Assembly (NCBI GenBank): GCA_964540815.1
Contig: CAZIOH010000018.1
Location: forward strand, 20,137 to 84,136
Reading direction: 5' to 3'
DNA length: 64,000 nucleotides
Origin: CAZIOH01 sp964540815
GTDB lineage: Bacteria; Myxococcota_A; Polyangia; Fen-1088
Below are positions 51,543 through 59,252 of the stretch, in pieces (within the stretch, counting starts at the first letter, position 1; every line of letters starts with the position of its first letter). Position numbers and translations under genes: made by a program. Under the pieces are notes generated by a model that worked only from the letters and a program-made list of their open reading frames with translations, ran no database searches and was not told the DNA's origin.

Positions 51543-52724
51543 TCAGCGGGGCTCGGCCTCGCGGAGGGGCGGCTCCTGCCTGACCCGGACCGGGACCCCG
51601 AGGAAACGTCCATGGGCGGCCGCCGCCTCCCTGAACCCCTCGGCGGCCGCGCGCGTGAGTCGCGTGAAGGGAATGGCCGTGAGCTCCACCCGCTTCGCCC
51701 GCGTCGCGCGACGCCAGGTGCCCACCGCCCGGCCATCGACCATGATGGTCGGCATGAACACGCCATTGCCCCCCGGACAGATGCGCGATGCGAAGCGCGG
51801 CGGGACGACAGCGTCGCGGTCCCGATAGCCGAGCACGTACTCGTCGAACCCGGGCAGCGCCAGCACGGGCACGGACGACCGGGTCGTCGGCCGCGAGCCC
51901 CTCGGCGATCCGCGAGCACCGGCATCCTCCACCTCGGCCGACGCCATCGCCTCCGCGTCGGCCGCCATCCAGTAGCGGAGCCCCCCTTCCGTCAGCGTGG
52001 CGAGCGCGGGGCCCGCCACCGCGACGCCCGTCTTGACCTCGGCGGCGCTGAGCTTGGCCCAAGAGGCCAGATCCCGCGCCGTCGCCGGTCCGTGGCTGGC
52101 GAAGTATCGCCGCGCGAGCTCGCCGAGCGCCTGCTCCCGCTCGAGGCGCAGGGAGATCTTCACCCATTCATCGAGGAGCACGAAGGTCTGCTCCTTGCCC
52201 CTCGTGGGTCCGAAGCACAGGGTCCCCGTCTGCGACAGGTGCCACAGCAGGTGATACCCACGCTGCTGCGCGGTCGCCAGCCCGCCACGCTCGAAGGCCT
52301 CGAGGATCGCCGCGCGGGTGAGCGCGCGGCGACCGCTCAGCGCCTCGACGGCGAGCTCGCGCGCCCGGCCCAGCACCCGCTCGTCGATGCCGAGCGCGGC
52401 CCGACGCGCCCGAGCGCCCGCGATCACCCGCGGCGCGCCCAGCGAGAGCATCCACCGCAGATCCTCGGCGGCGCAGAAATGCAATGTCCCGCGCAGGGGC
52501 CACGAGCGGACGATCCCGCCCGATGCCAGCGCGTCCTCGACGGCGGCATCGGTCCCGCCCTCGGTTCGAAGGCCCACCGACCACTTGGCCCCCGCGAAAT
52601 CCTGCGCCTGGACGGCCAGCATCCAGCGCACCGCCGCCGCGACGTCGGGGAGCGCGGCTCCAACGAGGCGGTGGCTGGCAAGGCGCAAGGGCACGACCCG
52701 CGAAGGGACCCCGGCTGATGCCAC
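51543..52724 (-). CDS. Winged-helix DNA-binding domain protein (HTH_42/YcaQ-like)
   Basis: A 393-residue protein of the winged-helix family that includes AlkX/YcaQ-type interstrand-crosslink glycosylases and AlkZ-like proteins. Supporting segments are AAVRWMLAVQAQDFAGAKWSVGLR at the N-terminus, IVRSWPLRGTLHFCAAEDLRWML, ARRYFASHGPATARDLASWAKLS and LPGFDEYVLGYRDRDAV near the end, followed by NGVFMPTIMVDGRAVGTWRR. A GTG at 52722-52724 gives a start just before the family; the frame is open far upstream to 54164 without similarity. DNA-repair function is inferred from the family, and catalytic residues (QxQ of AlkZ) are only partly suggested by the AVQAQDF segment. Confidence 0.75.
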   Translation of the reverse strand: MASAGVPSRVVPLRLASHRLVGAALPDVAAAVRWMLAVQAQDFAGAKWSVGLRTEGGTDAAVEDALASGGIVRSWPLRGTLHFCAAEDLRWMLSLGAPRVIAGARARRAALGIDERVLGRARELAVEALSGRRALTRAAILEAFERGGLATAQQRGYHLLWHLSQTGTLCFGPTRGKEQTFVLLDEWVKISLRLEREQALGELARRYFASHGPATARDLASWAKLSAAEVKTGVAVAGPALATLTEGGLRYWMAADAEAMASAEVEDAGARGSPRGSRPTTRSSVPVLALPGFDEYVLGYRDRDAVVPPRFASRICPGGNGVFMPTIMVDGRAVGTWRRATRAKRVELTAIPFTRLTRAAAEGFREAAAAHGRFLGVPVRVRQEPPLREAEPR

Positions 52725-52865
52725 GGCCCGCGAGGATAGCCTTCGAAGCGCAGCCTTGGAAATATCGACCGCGCAGGCCGCGTCGACGAGCTGGGCGGGC
52801 CGCCTGGCGCGACGACGGAGTGGCCACCCCGAAGAGCCCACGGTTGTCACAGTCTTCGCAACGTC

Positions 52866-53024
52866 GTGTTGGAGCAGACGCCGCGCCCGCGCGAGCATGC
52901 TCTTGCCCACCTGTTCGGTGCGGTCGGGCGCAAGACTCCCGCGCTGGTGCGCTTCTCCACGGTGGGCGGCGAGAAGGGCTCTGCCGACGCCGAGCGCGAT
53001 CCGCGCGGGTTCGCCATCGTATGA
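52866..53024 (+). pseudogene. Catalase gene remnant
   Basis: A 52-codon frame reads through TPALVRFSTV, GGEKGSADAERDPRGFA, then ends IV-stop. This is the unmistakable haem-catalase segment around the catalytic Asn-side strand (R-F-S-T-V-x-G-E-x-G-S-x-D-x-x-R-D-P-R-G-F-A), followed in real catalases by several hundred more residues. Upstream and downstream catalase sequence is missing. The stop lies exactly where dispersed repeat A begins, so the gene was truncated at that junction or deleted there. It is not expected to be functional. Confidence 0.8.
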
Positions 53025-53315
53025 ATCGGGGACGTGGCTCGCTGCCGCTCGCACGTCCCCGCGCCCCTCTCGCTCCGCGCGGCAAAGCCGCGCTACGCTC
53101 GACTGATCAGCGGGAGGTGACCAAGGTACTTCGCGGTGCCGTCCCGGGAATGAAGTCGGCCCCTTTCCCTGCCCCTTGTATGAATCGGGGACGTGTAACG
53201 TAGAAACGGACCCCCTTTCCGAGCGGATCGGGGGTCCGATGTTGCGCTGTTCATGTGGTGGATCGGAGGTGGGCTTTGCCCACCGGAGACGACAACCGCA
53301 AAGCAGATCCGGCCC
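53020..53315. repeat. Dispersed structured repeat, copy A
   Basis: About 150 bp at 53025-53175 match about 150 bp near 63600-63780 (copy B), and a further 60-bp block at about 53252-53315 matches 63941-64000. Hairpins in copy A are CGGGGACGTG/CACGTCCCCG (53027-53061), GCGCGGC-AAA-GCCGCGC (53077-53093) and GGTGGGC-TTT-GCCCACC (53268-53284). No gene is encoded. The hairpin arms resemble REP/BIME elements. Confidence 0.7.
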
Positions 53316-53425
53316 CGCCTCTCGTCGTCCCCGGGAGGGGCCCGCGGGGAGGGGTCCTCCCCTTCCCGAGAGCGCCGGAGGCGCGTCCGCCCTCCCCTTC
53401 CCGGGGGCGCCGGAGGCGCGTCCGT

Positions 53426-54973
53426 TTACCGGAACGCGGGATTGGCGGGCTGGGCCATCATGCTGCCCATCGCGCGCGCGCCTTCGGGGGCGGCTTCGCC
53501 TCCGATGCCGTGAATGGCGCCGGAGAGCTCCGGGTAGGCCGAGCCGCCGTGCTCGTGCAGATCGAGCCCTTCGAGCTCGCCTTCCTTGGAGACGCGCAGG
53601 GTCCCGGTGGCCTTCACCGCGTACATCAGCGCGAGGCCGATTCCCAGGCTGGCGGCCGTGACCGCCAGGCTGCCGTAGGCCTGCCCGATGAGCTGGCTGG
53701 CCCCGCCACCATAGAAGAGCCCGGTCACCACCGCGCCGGGCGAGTTGTCCGCGCCGAGGGGACCAGGAGCCCCGTACTGTCCGGTGGCGAAGAGCCCGAG
53801 GCTCAGCGTTCCCCAGATCCCGCACACGCCGTGCACCGGGACCGCGCCGATCGGATCGTCGATGCGCAGGTACTCGAGCGCATCCACCGCGAGGATGCAG
53901 ACCACGCCGGCCACGCCGCCGATCATGATCGACCCGAACGGAGAGACCCAGTAGCAAGGACACGTGATGGCGACCAGGCCGGCCAGGAAGCCATTCACGG
54001 TGATGCCGCAGTCCCACACCTTGTTGCGCGGGTAGATGTAGAAGAGCGCCGAGAGACCGCCGGCGCAGGCGGCCAGCGTGGTGTTGGCGGCCACCCGACC
54101 GATGCCCTGGATGTCCATGGCCGACAGCGTGCTGCCGGGGTTGAAGCCGTACCACCCGAACCACAGGATCACACCGCCGATCGCCGCGATGGTCATGTCG
54201 TGGCCCGGCATGGGGCCGCCGCCGTCGCGCTTGAAGGTACGACCGAGCCGGGGCCCGAGGGCGATGGCGCCCGCGAGGGCCACCATGCCACCGATGGTGT
54301 GCACCACGGTGGAGCCGGCGAAGTCGTGGAACGCGGCCGGCTTGATGGTGTTGAGCCAGCCGTCCGGGCCCCAGGCCCAGTGCCCGAGGATCGGGTAGAT
54401 GAAGCCGCTGACGCCGAGGCTATAGAGCAGATCGCCGACGAAGCCGGTCCGGCCGACCATGGCGCCCGAGGTGATGGTGCTGCAGGTGTCGGCGAAGGCG
54501 AACTGGAACAGCCAGTACGCGAGGATGGCCACGCCGGTCGAGCCGTAGGTCTCGGGGGCGCCATGCAGGAAGAAGAACTCGTGGCCGATGAAGCCGTTGC
54601 CCGAGCCGAACATGAACGCGAAGCCGAAGGCCCAGAACAGGATGCCGCAGAGGCAGGTGTCCACGATACCCTCGAGGAGGATGTTCACGGTCTCGCGGGT
54701 GCGGGCGAAGCCCGCCTCGAGCGCCATGAAGCCAGCCTGCATGAAGAACACCAGGAACGCCGCGATCAGCGTCCACATCGTGTTGATCGGGTTGATGTAC
54801 GCAGGTGTTGGGGGCGGCGCGGCATCCGCGTAGGCCTTGGCCCCGAAGTACGACGGGACCCCCATGACCACGAGGTAGAGAATGGCGAGGCCGATGCCCT
54901 TCGCCCCCAGGAGCGCGTAGAAGACGCGCCGCTTGTCAGGCTCCTTCATTTCCTTGAAAAACCGCTTGATCAT
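53426..54973 (-). CDS. amtB: Ammonium transporter (Amt/MEP family)
   Basis: A 515-residue membrane channel for ammonium. About eleven helices are visible. Family motifs include MWTLIAAFLVFFMQAGFMALEAGFAR, the Asp/Phe gate region FAFADTCSTITSGAMVGR, the pore histidine segment FHDFAGSTVVHTIGGMVAL and later DPIGAVPVHGVCGIWGTLS with the second His. The first 50 residues form an extra soluble segment that could be a signal or lead helix. The ATG at 54971-54973 has a strong AGGAGG ribosome site. No glnK gene is adjacent. The divergent kinase/regulator pair suggests nitrogen-responsive control. Confidence 0.9.
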   Translation of the reverse strand: MIKRFFKEMKEPDKRRVFYALLGAKGIGLAILYLVVMGVPSYFGAKAYADAAPPPTPAYINPINTMWTLIAAFLVFFMQAGFMALEAGFARTRETVNILLEGIVDTCLCGILFWAFGFAFMFGSGNGFIGHEFFFLHGAPETYGSTGVAILAYWLFQFAFADTCSTITSGAMVGRTGFVGDLLYSLGVSGFIYPILGHWAWGPDGWLNTIKPAAFHDFAGSTVVHTIGGMVALAGAIALGPRLGRTFKRDGGGPMPGHDMTIAAIGGVILWFGWYGFNPGSTLSAMDIQGIGRVAANTTLAACAGGLSALFYIYPRNKVWDCGITVNGFLAGLVAITCPCYWVSPFGSIMIGGVAGVVCILAVDALEYLRIDDPIGAVPVHGVCGIWGTLSLGLFATGQYGAPGPLGADNSPGAVVTGLFYGGGASQLIGQAYGSLAVTAASLGIGLALMYAVKATGTLRVSKEGELEGLDLHEHGGSAYPELSGAIHGIGGEAAPEGARAMGSMMAQPANPAFR

Positions 54974-55215
54974 CCGACTTCCTCCTGGCTGTTCGTCACC
55001 TGGTGATCCCGGTGACCTGCGACTGAACATGCAGAATGCAAACTCAGTGAAGGCATATTGCCCGACCGGTTGTTGCTCATAGGTTTCTGGTGCGCATATT
55101 CGAAGTAACTTGACGAAGGCCGGATCCGCGGTCCGGCCGCCGCATCGCGCATGCACGAACCGGCTGCCGCGGCGCGATCGAGGCGGGTCCGGTCGGCTGA
55201 AGTAGACTCGACCGG

Positions 55216-57585
55216 TTGAAGCGCATCTTCCTCGTCGCCCTGCTCTTCGGCGCCAACGCGGCGGTGCTGGCCGTGTCGTACGCGGCCCTGCGACGCTCGC
55301 GCAATCAGCTGGTGCGCGAGTTCGATGGGGTGCAGCAGCGCCTCGCGCGCGAGACCGCGACGGTCCTCGCCGCCCGCCTGGCGGGGATGGATCGCGATGG
55401 TGCGCTCCTCGCCAGCGTGATCGCCAAGACCCGGGCCGAGCTCGAGATCCAGCGTGAGCGGCAGGACCGGGAGATCCTCGCCGCCTGTCAGGCGCTCACC
55501 ACCACCGTGCCGCACTACCGGACCACCGGGGTCTTCCGAGGCTCCCCGGCGCCGCGCGCGCGCCCCCCCGACCACGTTCCTCCGCGCCCGTGGGTGCCGG
55601 CGGCCTCGCCCCCGATCGTGGCCATCGACCCTTCGGAGGATCGGGTGGCCATCGCCCCGCAGCTGCTCGACGCGAGCATCCCCCTCGCCATGGAGGTGAG
55701 CGCGACCCGGAGATCCGCCTTCCGGGGACCGCTCTTCATCGGTCCGAGCCGGGCCTTCTACCTCTACGCGACGCCCGCCGGGACGGACGAGGCCGTGGTC
55801 TTCACGGTGGACGTCGCGCTGCTGCTCGAGGACGTGCTCCGCGTGCGGGCTCCCGGCGCTCGGTTCGTGGTGGTCGATGCCGGCTCGACGGCCTGGATGG
55901 CCTGCGAGTCGGCCCGGACCTGTACCCACGTCGACCTGCGCCTCGGGGGCGGCCTGCTCGGGCCCGCCCCGAGCGCGGTCGTGCCCGCCGCGCGGGTCGG
56001 CGCCCGTGGCCACGTGATCGTCGTGCCGGCCCCGGCGTCCGACTCCATCGATCGGTTCACCCCCGCCGCGGCGACGGTTCAGGTCATGGCGGCTGGCGAG
56101 AGCACCGTGCTGTCCACCCGACAATCGGTGACCACCCCGCTCGGCGTGTGGTCCCTCGACCTGCGCTCGTCCACCGCCGCCATCGACGCCCGTCAGCGGT
56201 CGACGGTGTGGCAGGTGTTGCTGACCAGCGCCGGGGTCATGTTCACCATGCTGCTCGGTGGGGCCCTGGTGGTCCGGCAGCAACGCAGGCTCGCCACCCT
56301 GGCCGTCGAGCTCAAGGCGGCGCGCCAGCTCGCCGATCTCCGCGAGCGCAGCGACAAGATCCTGGACAACGTCTCGGTCGGCGTGCTCGGAGCCACCCGC
56401 GACGGGAAGGTGGTGTTCGCCAACCGGTTCTTCGCGAGCGATCACTTCCCGATGGTGGCGCGGAACCTGGCCGGGCGCGCGTCGGCGTCGGCGCCGGCAG
56501 CCAGCGCCGACGCCAGCGCCCTCACCGCCCCGGACGCGGAGCACCCTGCCGCCGACGACGCCACGGCGCGCGCACGCGCGCTCGCTGCCTGGACCGCGCA
56601 GCTGCGGCCCACCATCGAGCGGGCCCTCACCCTCGGCCGAACCGGCCTGATCTCGGCCGACGAATCCCGCTCGGCCAGGATGCGGGGCAGCGCGCTCGAC
56701 GTGCGGGTGGTCCCGCTCAGTCACCCGGTCGAGGAGGTCGAGGCGCTGGTCCTCGTCGAGGATCTCTCGGAGCTCCACGAGCTGCGCCGCCAGCTGGTCC
56801 GCGCGGAGAAGCACATCACCGTGGGCATCCTGTCGGCCGGGCTGGCCCACGAGGTGGGCACGCCGCTCATGGTCATCCGGGGACACGCCGAGTCCCTGCT
56901 CGAGAAGCTGCGCGATCCGGCCGCCGTCAAGGGTCTGCAGGCGGTCATCGACCAGATCGATCGCATCACCGCCACCATCCGGCGCGTCCTGGAGTTCTCG
57001 CGGGCCCGCCCCACCGAGGTGCGCCCCACGGAGCTCGGACGGGCCGCGGCGCAGGCGGTGGAGCTCCTCGAGTGGCGCCTGCGGACCCGGCGTATCTCGG
57101 TGCGCACGAGGCTCGAGCCCGGGCTCCCCCCGCTGGCGGCCGATCCGCTTCAGCTCGGGCAGGTGCTGGTGAACCTGCTCATGAACGCCTGCGACGCCTC
57201 GGCGCCGGGGAGCACGGTCACCCTGGCGGCGACCTGCCCGGCCCCGGAGACCGGGGAGGGTCATGCCCCTGCCCCCCGGGTGCGCATCGAGATCATCGAC
57301 GCCGGCGCCGGGATCCGGCCCGAGCACATCCACGCGGTGTTCGATCCCTACTTCACCACCAAGAAGGAGGGCGAAGGAACCGGCCTCGGCCTGACCATCG
57401 TGTCGCAGATCGTTCACGGGCATCGCGGCGAGATCGAGATCGAGAGCGCGCTCGGGCGCGGGACCACCGTCACGATCGGCTGGCCGAGCGCGGCGCCCGC
57501 GGGGGTCGAGGCGCCCGCGGATGGCGCCACCCTCGAGACGGCTGGGCCGAAGCCGGCCCCATCCGAGGTGGTGGCCCATGGCTGA
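55216..57585 (+). CDS. Membrane sensor histidine kinase (NtrB-like)
   Basis: A 789-residue sensor kinase. TM1 is at residues 4-24, a periplasmic region of about 300 residues follows, TM2 is at about 332-354, and a PAS-like segment (DNVSVGVLGATRDGKVVFAN) near 380-400. The dimerisation/phosphoacceptor domain has GILSAGLAHEVGTPLMVIRG (H at about 544), the ATP-binding domain has the N box (QVLVNLLMNACDAS) and the G box (GEGTGLGLTIV, about 719). The HExxTP H-box variant is typical of NtrB/ZraS-type kinases that partner sigma-54 regulators. A TTG start at 55216 was chosen; its stop overlaps the regulator gene at 57578. It is divergent from amtB. Confidence 0.85.
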   Translation: MKRIFLVALLFGANAAVLAVSYAALRRSRNQLVREFDGVQQRLARETATVLAARLAGMDRDGALLASVIAKTRAELEIQRERQDREILAACQALTTTVPHYRTTGVFRGSPAPRARPPDHVPPRPWVPAASPPIVAIDPSEDRVAIAPQLLDASIPLAMEVSATRRSAFRGPLFIGPSRAFYLYATPAGTDEAVVFTVDVALLLEDVLRVRAPGARFVVVDAGSTAWMACESARTCTHVDLRLGGGLLGPAPSAVVPAARVGARGHVIVVPAPASDSIDRFTPAAATVQVMAAGESTVLSTRQSVTTPLGVWSLDLRSSTAAIDARQRSTVWQVLLTSAGVMFTMLLGGALVVRQQRRLATLAVELKAARQLADLRERSDKILDNVSVGVLGATRDGKVVFANRFFASDHFPMVARNLAGRASASAPAASADASALTAPDAEHPAADDATARARALAAWTAQLRPTIERALTLGRTGLISADESRSARMRGSALDVRVVPLSHPVEEVEALVLVEDLSELHELRRQLVRAEKHITVGILSAGLAHEVGTPLMVIRGHAESLLEKLRDPAAVKGLQAVIDQIDRITATIRRVLEFSRARPTEVRPTELGRAAAQAVELLEWRLRTRRISVRTRLEPGLPPLAADPLQLGQVLVNLLMNACDASAPGSTVTLAATCPAPETGEGHAPAPRVRIEIIDAGAGIRPEHIHAVFDPYFTTKKEGEGTGLGLTIVSQIVHGHRGEIEIESALGRGTTVTIGWPSAAPAGVEAPADGATLETAGPKPAPSEVVAHG

Positions 57586-59026
57586 GCCGTCGGTCCTGAT
57601 CGTCGATGACAGCCACGACATGGTCGACGTGCTGCGCGGCTACCTCGTCGATCACGGGTTCCGGGTCACCAGCGCCACCGACGGGGAGGCCGCCGTCAAG
57701 GCCTTCCATCGCCATTCGCCCGACGTCGTGCTGACCGATCTGCGCATGCGCGGGTTCGACGGGCTCGACGTGCTCGAGGCCATCAAGGCCGCCGATCCCG
57801 ACTCGGCGGTGGTGATCATGACCGCCTTCGGCAACGTCGAGAGCGCGGTCGATGCGATCCAGCGCGGCGCCTTCCACTACGTGACCAAGCCCTTCAAGAT
57901 GGCCGCCGTACGGGTGTTGCTCGAGCGCGCGGCCAGCGTGCGGCGCGCCCGACTGAAGGGGCACCCGCTCCGGATCGGCGGCGCCGCCGAACGGCCCTCG
58001 GCCCGCAGCCTGCTCGGCGGGAGCGAGCCGATGCAGGAGCTCCGGCGGCTGATCGGCCGCGCCGCGGACGCCGCCAGCCCCGTGCTGATCCAGGGCGAGA
58101 CCGGGACCGGAAAGGAGCTGGTGGCGCGCGCGCTCCACCTCGAGAGCAGCCGGCGCGATGGCCCCTTCGTGGTGGTGAACTGCGGCGCCCTCCCGGAGCG
58201 CTCGCTCGAGAGCGAGCTGTTCGGCCACGTGCGCGGGGCCTTCGGCGGCGGGACCAAGGCCCGGGCGGGCCTGTTCGCCGAGGCCGAGGGGGGCACGCTG
58301 TTCTTCGACGAGATCGGAGACATGCCGCTCGCGCTGCAGGGCAAGCTGCTGCGGGTGCTCGAATCCGGAGAGTTCCGCGCGGTGGGCGCGGACGTTCCGC
58401 GGCAGGTGTCGGTGCGCTGCATCGCCTCCACCCACCGGGACCTGCAGGCGCTGGTGGCCACCGGGGGCTTCCGCGACGATCTCTTCTTTCGGCTGGCGGT
58501 GGTCCCGCTGCACCTGCCGCCGTTGCGCGATCGGCGCGAGGACATCGGCCTCTTGGTCGGGCACTTTCTGGCCCGCAAGACCCAGGTGCCCCATCCGCGG
58601 GCGCAGGCGCCCCTCGATGACCACGGGCCCGGGACGGTGGGAGCCCCGGCCCAGACGCTGCTGCCGGACGGCCTCGGGCCCGCCGCCCCGCGCAGCCGAC
58701 TCTCCGCATCGGCCCTGCGCGTTCTCGAGGAGCACCTGTGGCCCGGCAACGTGCGTGAGCTCGAGAACGCGGTCGAGCGGTTGTTGCTGGCCTACCCCGA
58801 TCAGGAGATTGGAGCCGAGGCGGTCCGTCGCATCCTCGGGCCCGGAGCGACCGGCGACACGTTCGACCTGCTCGCCTCGAAGCCCTTCACGCTCGAGGAG
58901 GTCGAGCAGCGCTACATCGCCGCGGTCCTGCAACGCACGGGCGGCTCGAAGACCAAGGCCGCGGCGATCTTGGGGGTCGATGTCTCGACGCTTTACCGCC
59001 GGCAGAAGGGGGGCCCGCGCTCCTGA
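57578..59026 (+). CDS. NtrC-type response regulator with altered GAFTGA loop
   Basis: A 482-residue response regulator. Receiver: phosphoacceptor Asp54 in VVLTDLRMRGFDG, Lys104 in YVTKPFK. AAA+ domain: Walker A GETGTGKE (173-180), Walker B in LFFDEIGDMP, arginine-finger region FRDDLFFRLAVVPLHLPPLRDR. The loop that contacts sigma-54 reads GAFGGG (220-225) instead of GAFTGA. The C-terminal Fis-type HTH is SKTKAAAILGVDVSTLYRRQ. Its start overlaps the kinase stop (ATGGCTGA), so both are co-translated. Loss of the Thr/Ala loop residues suggests impaired sigma-54 activation, as in TyrR- or HupR-like members; it may act on sigma-70 promoters. Confidence 0.82.
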   Translation: MAEPSVLIVDDSHDMVDVLRGYLVDHGFRVTSATDGEAAVKAFHRHSPDVVLTDLRMRGFDGLDVLEAIKAADPDSAVVIMTAFGNVESAVDAIQRGAFHYVTKPFKMAAVRVLLERAASVRRARLKGHPLRIGGAAERPSARSLLGGSEPMQELRRLIGRAADAASPVLIQGETGTGKELVARALHLESSRRDGPFVVVNCGALPERSLESELFGHVRGAFGGGTKARAGLFAEAEGGTLFFDEIGDMPLALQGKLLRVLESGEFRAVGADVPRQVSVRCIASTHRDLQALVATGGFRDDLFFRLAVVPLHLPPLRDRREDIGLLVGHFLARKTQVPHPRAQAPLDDHGPGTVGAPAQTLLPDGLGPAAPRSRLSASALRVLEEHLWPGNVRELENAVERLLLAYPDQEIGAEAVRRILGPGATGDTFDLLASKPFTLEEVEQRYIAAVLQRTGGSKTKAAAILGVDVSTLYRRQKGGPRS

Positions 59027-59252
59027 CCAGATCCTCGATCTCGCGCCGAGGCGGTCCTCGTCCTCGCCCTCGCGTCCGGTCGGGAACGAGGACGAGGACG
59101 AGGACGAAGACGAAGACGNNNNNNNNNNNNNNNNNNNNNNNNNNNNNNNNNNNNNNNNNNNNNNNNNNNNNNNNNNNNNNNNNNNNNNNNNNNNNNNNNN
59201 NNNNNNNNNNNNNNNNNNGACGAAGACGAAGACGGGCAATTGGGCCCTGAGA
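59027..59252. repeat. Convergent junction: hexamer tract, 13-bp inverted repeat and gap
   Basis: GTCCTCGTCCTCG (59054-59066) and CGAGGACGAGGAC (59087-59099) form a 13-bp perfect inverted repeat with a 20-base loop. GACGAG and GACGAA hexamers continue into the 100-N gap (59119-59218) and re-emerge as GACGAAGACGAAGACGG after it. It lies between the regulator stop and the converging oxidoreductase stop. No gene is seen. Confidence 0.7.
59119..59218. other. Assembly gap (100 N)
   Basis: A run of exactly 100 N inside the GACGAG/GACGAA hexamer tract; the size is conventional. Repeat sequence flanks it on both sides. Confidence 0.97.

Larger units (their letters stand above)
52725..53425. other. 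Intergenic region with remnant and repeats (700 bp)
   Basis: It contains the catalase fragment at 52866-53024, the dispersed repeat A at about 53020-53315, and GGAGGGG-rich sequence with repeated CCTTCCCGGGGGCGCC-like units at about 53330-53430 before the amtB stop. No intact gene is seen. Confidence 0.6.

Noticed and set aside
53176..53661. Small plus-strand frames over repeat A and the amtB end
   Set aside because: They run through repeat DNA and antisense to amtB, without similarity to known proteins.
52725..54164. N-terminal extension of the winged-helix gene to 54164
   Set aside because: The frame is open but crosses the repeat, the catalase remnant and amtB; family similarity begins only at about 52724.
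59079..59234. CRISPR or coding repeat
   Set aside because: Simple hexamer repetition without spacers, lying between two stop codons.
57470..59239. Minus-strand frame opposite the regulator, running into the gap
   Set aside because: Shadow of the NtrC-like gene, which has complete motifs on the plus strand.
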